Position numbers and translations under genes: made by a program. From Triatoma infestans (lineage: Eukaryota > Arthropoda > Insecta > Hemiptera > Reduviidae), in the NCBI GenBank assembly GCA_011037195.1, contig JAAEAF010000248.1:186001-250000 (forward strand): a stretch of DNA of 64,000 nt, given 5' to 3'. Positions 11,567-53,205 of this stretch are shown here, piece after piece (the stretch's first letter is position 1; each line of letters opens with the position of its first letter). The notes below the pieces were generated by a model. The model was not told where the DNA came from. It ran no database searches and saw only the letters and a program-made list of their open reading frames with translations.

Positions 11567-12229
11567 AAAAACAAGTATTTCTAATGATAAATTCCAAATT
11601 TCGAATTTCGAAAAAATTTCACAACACAATGGCAAGACTTCCTCTTTTGGAAGCCAATCAAGAAAATGTAAAAAACGAAGCCACCAACCTTTCCAACAAA
11701 ATAAAAAATTGTAAAAAAGTATAAGGAAAGAAAATAGTTTGTCTACATTCTGTAAATAAACCTCCTATTTTTTTTTAATTATTATTGGCAGCTATAAAAA
11801 AGTAAAGGTCATAAAATTTTAATAGCTATCTTCACTCACAATCATACTGTGTTAGACATAACAATTTAATTTCTTATCATGCACAATACCATTCATTAAA
11901 CTATTAATTTAATGATTATTTTGATTGTATTTTAATACAATTCATTTCAACAATTATTTTAAATGAAGAAATAGAAAATCATGATTCAATTGTCAATCTT
12001 TTATCTTAATTTGAATCTAGCAAAATTATTTAGCGAACAAAAAGCATTTAATCATAAAAACGTAAGATGTATTATTTGAAAAAAATTATAGAAAACGTAA
12101 TTCTCTCTTTGTATATCAAAACCAAAAAAAAATGAATATAATATATTCAATGGTATCTACTATATAGTATATGTTATTTTTATATATATATAAAATATTA
12201 ATGCTATATAGCATCTGTAGCATCTGAAA
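11567..12229. other. no gene seen; AT-rich
   Basis: Very AT-rich sequence without recognisable genes; TA-rich run near 12160-12215. Confidence 0.5.
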
Positions 12230-12540
12230 TACAATATAAAAGTCATACTTCCGGCACAAAGTTTTTTCAAACTTGTAAATTGGGCTTTAAATTAAATTCT
12301 TATTAATATTATAAGCAGACGATAGAATCGTATAATAGTATTGAAATGGCCACTTTAGTGGAAAGCCTAATCTCCCCCACCCCACCTGGAAAATGAAATT
12401 TTCCCGAACAGAAAAATGTTTCAAACAAAAGTTACAGCTCTTTATAATATATTTGCCAATATAACAAATTTAAAGAAACTCATTTGAGAAACTGGTTTTT
12501 GAGAAATCGCTGAAAAACTGAAAAAATCTAGTCAGTACAC
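12230..12540 (+). repeat. cttccgg-family internal unit
   Basis: One full internal unit: 'tcatacttccggcaca', 'tcttattaatattataa', 'gatagaatcgtataat', 'ccactttagtggaaag', C-rich box, 'tttcaaacaaaagttac', 'gagaaatcgctgaaaaact'. Flanking family ends are absent. Confidence 0.65.
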
Positions 12541-15500
12541 CCTATTTTGACTAAATTCTCTGTCATCTACTCTGTTATCAATTCCTCCACTGTTAGTTCT
12601 CTTTAAGAGCCTACCTCCAAAGTGGCATAGAAAAAGATGGAATACAGAAACAACGTTTCAAAAAGTGACTGCAATTCTTCCACTTCAAACTTAATGATCA
12701 ATACACTTTATAAGTTTTAAAAATTATTATAAGTGGCACTTTTTGCAGCAAATATCATCTCACCCATCATATGAATATGCACTACTTACTAAACGGTAAC
12801 AACCTTTTATGCCCATAAACTTTCATATTTTCAGAAAACGAAATTCATTGATAATGAAGATTATACAGCAAACTTATTTATTTTATAATTACAATCAAAA
12901 CTATACAATCTTTCGATTATTTAAATTATCAATTTCCACATACGCAATATGATTTCTAATGTCGATTTGATGCAATTAATTCATTATTTGAATTGTCGGT
13001 AGCAAAATGCATCTTATTACTCGGCAAAAAAAAAAAAATGGTATAAACAATTATTGGAACATAAATAAAAAAATGTCGGTCTGGCTGGCCATAATAACTT
13101 CCATTGATCTTTGGACAAAAGAAATATCCTAAAAAACATCACATTAAACACAGCTGACCCTCATTAGCCAGTCCGCGTGTCTATTAATTATTAGCCCGTA
13201 AAGCTTGGATCTATTAATTTTAATAGCTTACTTTACAATTCAAAGAGAACACTTGAAGCAAATTATTTATAAGTATTTATAACAAATTCTTGATGTAAGG
13301 ATTAATGATTTGACTAAAAACCATATTCGAATATAAATCAATTTTTGATCCAACGAATCCGAAGATTTAACGCCTTAGTAGTTAAATGGTAATTATTATT
13401 ATAATAATTATACGAATTATTACAACATTGTAAAAATATAAAACTAAATCAAGATAAAATTAGAAGTAATAAACATAAAATATTCGAAAACATAAGTATT
13501 GGAAAATTATGGTAAAAATTAATGTTAAAATTAAAATGAAAAAAAAAAAATTTTAAGTTATTTATTTTCAACCCTGAAATTAATAACGATCAAATTAAAC
13601 ATCGTTTACACGAATAACTTTGTAATGCAACAAGTATTCGTGGGATATACGATCATGAGAACTTGAAGTTAGAAATCTTTTATACTAACCGAATCTTTCT
13701 GATATAACTAAGAAAGACATAATTTTGAAAACGCGAACTAAGATGTTTTTGTGGTATGTGTTTATTGTTAATCATAGTTTATTTTTATTCTAAATTGAAT
13801 TATCAATCAGCCAAATAATCATAAATAAAATAATAAATAAACTTTCCAGCAAAAAAACCTGTCATATTCGTTCAAAATCTATATAAAAAAAAAAAAGAAA
13901 ATCTTTGCCATATTATGCATTTTTACATAATTATTCAACTAGAAAAGAAAAATAAAATTACATATTGCAAAACAAAAAAATTAATAAATTTAAACGAAAA
14001 ATAAACTCACTAATTTAAAAAGTAATAATAATTTTTAATTGCGACACAATTTTATGGCATTCATTAGATCTTCCATTTAATTTTTCGACAATTTGCCTTA
14101 ACGAAAATTAAAATTTATTTTTTTTCAATACACAAAAATCGGTTATTTCATTTTTTTTTTTTTTTTTTTAAATAGAATACTTACATAATCTTCATCCAAA
14201 TTATATCCCACCGATAAATTCATTAATGATTCCATGACTTAATTGATTTAAAATAAAATAAAAATTTATCAATTTTTTTATAAATATATAAATCTTTTCG
14301 ACTTAACTGTTACGAACAATTCAACGGCAAGATATATGATGACTGAAGCGCCAACCTCCCTCGTAAAATTTGGGGTTAAACAGTACAACCAACATACTCG
14401 CCAATAAACAACTATTGTCCCTGCAATTATTTGATAAAAATTATTATTGCAAGACCTATTAATATTGTTTACTAAATAAATGAACTTATATTAAATAAAT
14501 GAGCTAAAATAATTTACAGTGATCCGTGACAGGCTGCGTCCAATATGAACTACAGAACATCTCTCTTTTATTAGTTTAAATTCATGATTCCATTTTCCTT
14601 TACTCTTATTTTCCGTATTCCATTTTGTCTCAAGAAAATATTCGTAGATCACATATTCTATTGCACTCAAACTATGATCATATTCTGTGCAACTCTAAAT
14701 AAATCCGAATTACTACATCGTTTCCGGTTTCTCTCCTGACGAGTTCTAAATTAATTATATTAATTAAAGGAATTCATTTCTGTAAAATATTTAAGTAAAA
14801 TCTCATCAGCTATTCTTCACCAAAGATGAACTTTCGCTGGTTTTGCTGTCATCAACTGCTTCGCTTGGTGGCATTAAATGCATCTTCTAAAATCACTTTG
14901 AATAGTTTTATTCGTAATAAATTATAATTTTAGGGCCATAAATAAATCAATTAGCAAGTAGCGAAATATTAATACTCAATTATGCTCAAAATTAGGTTTA
15001 AGGCTTAGTGACTAACTTGCTTATAACTTTAAAAATCGAATAGACTTTTACTAGATAACAAATCGTAAAGTTTCCTTATGAAGTGCAATTTGAGATTTCA
15101 TTCATAAATACTTATATTACTTTCAATAAATGATATATCCGTTGGAATGCTAAAGATTAATTACTAATAAACACCGTTGTTAATTTAGCAATTTATAGCA
15201 TAAAGATTAATTATTAAACTTTCTCTAAGACACGAGCTCTCCAATAACATCATAACCCCTTCATAACCTCACCTTCTTGGGGCGAGACACACTTTTTATG
15301 AGCCATTGCATTTCCACATCCATGCCTTTAACACATTAATATCACATAATAATTTTCTAATAATTGGATGTAAGAAAATCAGAAATGTATATAAGAAAAA
15401 CAAATGATGATTCGTACAATCGGTGTGTTCAAATAGGAAATAATTTTGGCGGTATCATTTCTAATTTGTAGTCACTTCATCAGACCATTTTTTCAGAACA

Positions 15501-16821
15501 TCAGCCAAAATTATTGCAGTGCCTTCTACTAGAAGAGGTGTTGATTAACTATTTTAATTAAAAATTATTACTATTTAATAGCATATTTTATATTTTTTAT
15601 TTGACATTTAATTTGCTTATTTCAAATTTTGAATTTGGTATCGTAAAATCTTTATTAACATTTTGACATCATTATCTAGAGTTCTATACTTTAATGCTAT
15701 TAAAAATTTCGAATTGAATGAATTAAACATTAAATTTAAAAAAAAAAAAACAAATCCAACAGTGTAATGGTAGCTGGGATTCTATACAGCATTGCGGGTT
15801 TCATCTACAAATTCAACAATTGTAAAGATAATTTGTCTTGATGGAAAGCATTCATTATTTTCCATAAACCTAAGAATAAGTTTTGAGAGAAGGAAAATCA
15901 TTTGCGTGGGAATCTTGATTCTACTTTGGAAAGTTTACAATGCATAATAAGAACTAATTAATTAATTCTGTAATATAAACAGAGCTGGTTGCTATTTCCT
16001 ATGAAGAGTTGTATATTCTTTAGGAACCAGGGCACTCCCAGGCGATATGCTGTATTTTATTTTGAAAACCTAAGCTGGCGCATTACAGAATTATTACCCT
16101 TGTCTGTACGGGGCAGGTGTTTGTCAACAGTGGTCCAAGTATTGAAATATAAAATAAAATTTGCACTGCTTCTGTTCATTAGAGGATAGAATAATTTTAA
16201 TTTAAGTGTTGTCTGATTTCGAAAAGCGATTACCATATAAATCGTAATGTTAAAAAAGAAACTTCCATTAAAAATTTAATTATTACTAAGTTTGCAGTAA
16301 TAAATGAAATACTAAATTTTTACTGCACATTTATCGGTGTAACTGTCTTTCTAAAAAAAATTGGGTATTACTTTGTGAAACTATTACATATTTATAAAGC
16401 TCTAAGGAGTTTAGCAAGAAATATAAGTAAAAAACTGGCCGTATAACAAAGAACTGGATTAATTTTTAAATCTTCCATGAAATAGCTGTTAAACTCTTCT
16501 TATGAAGCTCTAAAAAGCAAATATTTTAGAATCTTTGTCTTTAATACAAATATTGGATAATCTCTTTTGTGAATTTTTCCTTCAAGAACTTTAGCATTTC
16601 TGTTGGCTAAGTAGTTCATATTTTATTTATTGTTTTCTAAGTCCTGGAGGCATTAGTTCAATAATTCATATAGTTCTTAAGATGCGTAATTGGAATGAAG
16701 TAGGAACTACTTTTTTCTAATAAATGTTTACACTGGAAGAAAAATGTATAAACTAAGAACTCTTAGTTTTTTGCCACTATTGCTGGACCTTTAGCAAAGC
16801 TGATGAATCAGTATATGTACT
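12541..16821. other. long AT-rich stretch with no gene seen
   Basis: About 4.3 kb with many A and T homopolymers (for example 14150-14170) and no frame with a recognisable domain. The longest frame (66 codons, 15989-16189) has no features. I see no RNA gene. Confidence 0.5.
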
Positions 16822-17021
16822 TAATGAATACTTTGCCCGCAAGGGGTATCTGTTGCATGCAGTTACTTGGGGAGTAGCGACCCCACGGGTTACCACAGTT
16901 CAGTAGTCGTCCATGCACTTCGTCGGAACAGTAAAAAATACACTCTACACTTTACAGGCAAGGACCAACACCATACACAAACTAGGGTCTCCGTTCCTAG
17001 TTAACTGGAGTAAGCCAAAGG

Positions 17022-17215
17022 AGAAGGAAGGGATTAGCTCAGTGGTAGCGCGCTGGACTAGCAACGCGGAGGCCCCGGGTTCGAATACAGCATGCTGATA
17101 GATTTTCTCTTCCTAGGAGCCTCTACAGCTCACTGTCCGGTTATGGGCAGCGGTGTCTGTAGCTAGAGGCCGGCAGTGCACAGAGAAGGCTCCGGGGACA
17201 CAATAGATCTTTCAG
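17022..17215 (+). repeat. tRNA-derived SINE, subfamily 1
   Basis: The 5' head copies a tRNA: 'gattagctcagtggtagcgc' (A box) and 'gggttcgaat' (B box) 35-40 bp apart. At the anticodon-loop position it reads CTAGCAA, which suggests a tRNA-Ala(AGC)-like ancestor. A SINE-specific body follows ('cttcctaggagcctctacag', 'actgtccgg', 'aggccggcagtgcac'). The 3' tail is cut short compared with the copy at 37459. Confidence 0.8.
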
Positions 17216-17239
17216 GTCACAGTGCAATTATCCCCTATA

Positions 17240-18596
17240 ACAATCTAAAAATCTAATGAATATTTCGCATGATTCAAGAATCTTTTGCTCCATCAAAAAT
17301 TTAATTTTAAGGAAAATCATAATATTATTATTGTTTTAATATTGCAGTTGAGTTAATTCTATTTTTTATAAATCAAATTGAATAATCTTCAATTAAACAG
17401 TTTGAGGCATCCTGCAATCCGCCCTGGACTGTCACAACTTTCAATTTAAGAAATTATACGGACCAAACGCAGTCAAGCCACAGTATGCCATCTGGTAGTG
17501 ACAATGTAAATATCTTACCATTAGAAAATAATTAAACTGCATGGGCTAAGATTGGTAGTAGATTATACGAAGATCATGTTAATACATAATTTTATATACA
17601 AGCTTTATCTCAGTTAATCTAATTTGGTATTGCATTACATTCAGCCAGGGAATCCAATCGCTAACTACCAAGGCTACAATACCATAAATGCCGTTTGCAT
17701 ACATTAAAACTGTGTCACGTATTTAAAAGTGCGGATTCTTCCGATTACTAAACTAATTTAAAAAGTTTTTATTTTTCTATAATTATGCCGGCGAATCCTG
17801 GGCCTACTTTGTGTATCTATGCGCCATTCAGAAGGATAATAATGGGCCAAGCAGGAATGTTGGCTAGCGTTTCAAACAGGCACTATTTCTAAAAGAGAGA
17901 GATGATGTTGAATTATAACATGTCACTTGCTCAACTTGCTGTACTACCAATAGTAACTTAATGAATGACTAGGGTAGGTAAGTAATAAGCATAATAAAAA
18001 ATATTTGGAAAAAATTAATTTATAAAAAGGTAAAAACCAAATGGAAAACAGGTAAATGGTTTAAGAGAAACATGTACATTATAAAATAAATAAATAATAA
18101 GTAATATATTTTCTAGTGTTGATGATAAAGCTGGAATTACTTTAATAACAAATTAGAGCGATGATTTCTATACTTTCCAGTCGTAATTAGTGAAATTCAA
18201 ATTGAAATTTATTTTAAACAATTATTTTTTATTTTATTTGAGATTTGAGAAATATTTGATTAGTCACTGCGACTGTTATTAAATCCGATCTATAAATATC
18301 TGTTGATTTCAAATAGACTTATGTAGTAGATAACAACAATTAAAATCCCATTAGCCAACACAGTGAATCGACAATTCTTTTTTTTATATCCATTGTGTTT
18401 ATATATAATATATAACATATAAAACTAACAGTCACACCATGAATATAAACTAAAGAATAATTAATAAAATAATTAAAAAAAATTTAAATTCGCCCTGAGG
18501 GTACTGTTCTGGTATTTTCTCTATAAATATACTATTTAAAAAAGTAAATCTTATAAGAGACATAAAAGTACTAAATAATGGTGGAGAAAGAAAATG
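17240..18596. other. no gene seen; AT-rich DNA downstream of ATAD2
   Basis: Holds the 3' flank and probably the 3' UTR of the minus-strand ATAD2 gene. No clear AATAAA in the first 250 bp downstream of the stop codon on the minus strand, so the transcript end is not placed. Confidence 0.4.
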
Positions 18597-41608
<23,012 letters not shown>

Positions 41609-42063
41609 CTTAAGTCGGCCTGGATTTCACGATCAAGAATATTTATTCATTCCTACTTTTTCACTAATTAACCACCACGGAACACAAGTTTGTTACTAAC
41701 TGCACCCAACTCAAAACAAACTTTTTAACAAGAAATCCAAAAAAAGGACCTCTGCGCATCTGTACTGCGCCGATTCTCTTTCCCACACTAATCTTTTATT
41801 GGAAAAAAGGTTTCATTATCTAAATAAAACGTACATTTTGTTTTAAATAAAAATTCTTAAAAGATAATCTGTGACTTAATTTTACATAAGCCACCTTCAA
41901 CATTATTCGTCCGTAACAAAGCGCCAAAGCTAACATGTGTTTTAATGGAAGGCAGTGAACTTATAGGAGTGCCTGTGGGTATACTGGATCTGTGGCATGT
42001 TTGCCTTTTAAAATATAATTGAGTAATTTATATGATTTTTTTTAATGGAAATTTTATCTGTGA
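41609..42063. promoter_or_regulatory. divergent promoter interval between ATAD2 and TENT4
   Basis: Only 455 bp separate the two start codons, and each start has an in-frame stop just upstream (TGA 18 nt upstream for ATAD2; TGA directly before the TENT4 ATG). Both 5' UTRs and the promoter elements must lie here unless noncoding first exons exist further away. No TATA box at a convincing position; the middle part (41745-41800) is locally less AT-rich. Promoter activity is inferred from the layout only. Confidence 0.55.
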
Positions 42064-49873
<7,810 letters not shown>

Positions 49874-50640
49874 TAGAGAAGTTTACAACATAGATGTTTT
49901 CAATGTGATGATATTTATTATAGGAAGATGATTGAGAGTGTAGAGACCAGGTGCTTGAATTTGCTGATCTTATCTCTCTTTACTGATCAATAGAGAGTTG
50001 ATTTGTATAATTTTTTTACTTTCAATTTTTATTTTTTCCAGATTTTTTTTTTCTTTAATTTTTTTTTTTAACAAAATAAAAACCAAATGAGACAAGGGAA
50101 AGTTGACATTGAGCAAAAATGGAACCTAAAACAAAAACAAAACAAAAAACTTTTTTTTTTCTCAAATGTGTAACAAAACCTGCTTCAAAGATTAATTTGT
50201 AGAACATGAGGTTATTTTTTATTCTGTCATTAATTGATTTTGCTTGGTTTTCGTTTATTTATTTTTAATTTATTATACCTTATATATGTATATTTTTTTA
50301 TGAGAAATGTTACCTTTTTCTTGAAAAAAAAAAAAAAACTAAGAGAAAAGAAAAAAAAATTGTACATACACGGATGTAAAATGTGATTGTAAATATGTTT
50401 CATATGTAACACAACGAGTTAATAGTTGGAAATGTGATGATAAAGTTTCAAAATTATTTATTTGAAATGTAAAAAAAAAAAAAAAAGAAATGAAAAAAAA
50501 ATGTATTGTATTTCGTGCAGCCTTTCTTTTTAACAAACAAAATGGTATTGTTTTTATTTTAAATTTGTATAAAAAAAAGTACAAAAAAAAAAAGAAAAAA
50601 AAATGTTATTAATAATAAAAAAGCATATATGTATATATGT
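49874..50640 (+). other. TENT4 3' UTR region with Pumilio-type motifs
   Basis: A very AT-rich region after the stop codon. AATAAA at about 50613-50618 is a likely poly(A) signal. Three matches to the Pumilio-binding consensus UGUANAUA occur at 50361-50368 (TGTACATA), 50388-50395 (TGTAAATA) and 50630-50637 (TGTATATA); in DNA this AT-rich some are expected by chance, and the third lies past the poly(A) signal. Confidence 0.5.
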
Positions 50641-50991
50641 ACAGTACTTTTAGTCTTTCAATATTTTTTAGTGATAGAACTGCCCACTTTTTCTCCATTT
50701 AACCGTAGTAGTGTTTTTACAGATTATTCAAAGAGGAGATATATTGTTTTTTTTATGATATTATGGGGACATTTTTCATAGATAGGACAGGTAGAATATA
50801 AGAACCTTACCCAAATATATTCACTTTTCTTATTATGAAGGGTTTGCAGTCCCAACAAATTACATATCTCCATCTGTGGACATTGGTCGGTAGTTGGACT
50901 TAAAACATTAAAATAAATAATATTACTTTGTTTTATTTGTTCATGCCCCACTATTGTGGAAGGTAAAGAGATTGTTTTTTATTGATATATG
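50641..50991. other. no gene seen
   Basis: Intergenic DNA between the TENT4 end and the mariner insertion; no coding or RNA signal. Confidence 0.5.
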
Positions 50992-51036
50992 CGAGAGTCA
51001 TTCAGTAACTAACGAGACAAATCGCTTTAGCTCAGA
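50992..51036 (+). repeat. mariner left terminal inverted repeat
   Basis: Pairs with 52200-52244; a few mismatches over about 45 bp. Confidence 0.8.
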
Positions 51037-51150
51037 AACTGTTTAATCATTACAATAGTTTCAGTGCGTTAAGTTGGCATCCTTGTACTTAGTTTCTCAT
51101 CAGCTGTTCGAGTACTTGGTAAGTATAACCTCAAATGTATTCAGTTAACA

Positions 51151-52160
51151 ATGACGAGTCCGCTCGAGCATTACACCTTGGAAGAACAGTGCTCAGTGAT
51201 GCGATTTTTAGTCGGAGGTATCAAAGGTAATGAAATCCACGAAAGAATGTTGAATGTGTACGGGAATAATTGTTTGAACAATTCGAACGTTTACAAGTGG
51301 GTAGAACAGTTTAAAAGTGGTCGTGTAAGTGTCTGTTACAAGCAAGAAGTGGACGACCGGTTGAACTTGCAATTCCCTCCCTCGAATTTCGTATTAACGC
51401 GTTAACTCAGGGCAACCGGCATGTTATTGTTGAAATGATAGCTGAAGAAGTGCACGCGAGTGTTGGAACTGTCCATAACATTATTCAGAATAAGCTGCAG
51501 TAGATTGGTTCCAAGACAACTTGCGCACGTCCACAAAGAAACCAGGTTTCAAGTCAGTCAACAGTTGAAAGAACGATGTTTAATTGAAAAAGAATTTTTC
51601 AGCAGAATTGTAACATGTAATGAAACGTGGGTACACCATTTTGAACCGGAGTCTAAAGCGTCAAAGCTGAGTGGAGCATACGGGTTCTCCTACTTGAAAG
51701 AAATTCAAGAACCAGCCGTTTCCAGGTAAAGACATGCTTACAGTATGCCGGGATTCGCAGGGGCCTCTTAATTGTGACTTCACGAAGATCAAGGAACCAT
51801 CAACAGCCAGTATTACAGTGATATGCTCATAAACAATGTAAGGCCTGCCATTCGAACGAAACGTCATTGACTCTTGACTAAAGGCGTAATTTTACAGCAC
51901 TATTAACACAAGAAACACTTCAAAAAGTGGGGTGGGAGATCCTTCCACAACCCCCCCTACAGACCCAGCCTCGCCCCATCGGACTTCCATTTGTTTGGTC
52001 TCCTTAAAGAGGCTCTACGGGAAACATTTTCAATCCTGTGAAGAAGTTAAAAATCAGGTACAAAAGTGGCCTCGAGATCAACCTAAAGAAATTTATGCCA
52101 GAGGCATACACAGATTTGAAGTACGATGGGCCAAGTGTATAAATGTAGCTGGGGACTAAG
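51151..52160 (+). pseudogene. mariner transposase, broken
   Basis: Starts MTSPLEHYTLEEQCSVMRF, with the N-terminal helix-turn-helix to about 51330 (NSNVYKWVEQFKSGR). Frameshifts and stops then break it: the next pieces read HASVGTVHNIIQNKLQ and, in another frame from 51520, CNETWVHHFEPESK. That last motif is the mariner TCDETWVHHFEPESK box that holds the first catalytic Asp of the DDD triad; here the Asp is Asn. The C-terminal third survives only as scattered pieces to about 52160. It cannot make an active enzyme. Confidence 0.85.
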
Positions 52161-52199
52161 TTGAAAAGTAGCCAAAGTTTTGTATTGATTAAATAAATC

Positions 52200-52244
52200 G
52201 TTTTTGAGTTATAGCGATTTGTCTCGTTATTTGAATGACCCTCG
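52200..52244 (-). repeat. mariner right terminal inverted repeat
   Basis: 'agcgatttgtctcgttattt' through 'gaatgaccctcg', the inverted partner of the left end, followed by TA. Confidence 0.8.
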
Positions 52245-52317
52245 TATTTCCACATGAACAAATTCTATTAAAAGCACTCTTAATCTGAAGGAAGAGAAAA
52301 CAATCTGGGGAAAATAA

Positions 52318-52930
52318 AACGTTTTACATTCTCTTATTCCTAGTGAACCATTGTGAACGTGTCAATTTTTCGAAATTGAGTTTTCACCGGAAATATGTGT
52401 TTTGAGGTCCCCTTAGTACGCGAAGCAATTTTTTTTTTAGCGAATGGTATGTGTGAATAAATATCTCGTAAACTATATCGCAGTAAGCTCCAAGTTGGTA
52501 TTCAGTTTTGGTACTACCACCACATGTTCTGAAGGTTTCAGGCAAAATCCATTAAGCGGAATGAAAGAATTTTTGACTGTCATTTACTCCAAAATGGCTC
52601 CAATGATTTTCGTTAATCTTCCTATACTATCTACATACATAAATACCACTTTTATTTGAAACATTTTCCTGGGAAAATTGATTTCCTCGAGGGTTTTGGG
52701 AGTGCGTAGAGGTAAACTTTGCTGTAAAGAACCATTTCACGTTTATACCATCTATATAATATTTAATATACATTAAACTATTGGTACAATTCCAAATTTG
52801 AAGAAATAGGTTAATCGGAAGAGATTTTTGGAATTGTCTCTTCTATAAGGTTTTTCTTTCAACTTGGAATGCTAACTACACATGTATACATAAACGTATC
52901 ACTTTTATTTGACACATTTTTACGGTTTCT
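52318..52930 (-). repeat. cttccgg-family repeat, inverted, partial
   Basis: Plus-strand reading: 'acattctcttattcctagtg' (hairpin end), 'gagttttcaccggaaatatg', 'gaggtccccttagtac', then two internal units with 'tttatttgaaacattttcct' and 'tttatttgacacatttttac'. The family 5' end is missing. Confidence 0.65.
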
Positions 52931-52999
52931 GCGGAATTTGTGGTGAGTTAAATTTTATTTGAGTTCCTCAATGTTATCTTCTGGACTATAAGTAACGGC

Positions 53000-53205
53000 G
53001 GGGGGAGGGGGAATTAGCTAAGTGGTTAGCGCGTTGGACTCCCGTGCGGAGGTCCCGGGTTCGACTCCAGTGCTGCTTTAGATTTTTTTTCTTCCTAGGA
53101 GCCTGTACGACTCACTGTTCGGTGATGGACAGTGTTGTCGGAGGAACACTGTTCGGAGGAGGCCAGCAGTGCACTGAGAAGAATCCAAGTGCGAAGTGCA
53201 GGAAG
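53000..53205 (+). repeat. tRNA-derived SINE, subfamily 2
   Basis: 'aattagctaagtggttagcg' (A box) and 'gggttcgactcc' (B box, one change), CCC at the anticodon position, body 'cttcctaggagcctgtacg', cut before the usual 3' tail. Confidence 0.8.

Larger units (their letters stand above)
50992..52244 (+). mobile_element. mariner transposon, inactive, both terminal inverted repeats present
   Basis: 1253 bp. The left end 'cgagagtcattcagtaac' and the right end (reverse complement 'cgagggtcattcaaataac') match, and the match goes on through 'gagacaaatcgct' for about 45 bp. TA follows the right end; the left flank reads TG, probably a mutated TA. The length is normal for mariner. It lies outside genes. 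Confidence 0.88.

Noticed and set aside
17030..17090. tRNA genes at the SINE heads (17030, 25120, 37465, 48615)
   Set aside because: The anticodon stems do not pair and the acceptor ends are replaced by a common SINE body; these are tRNA-derived repeats.
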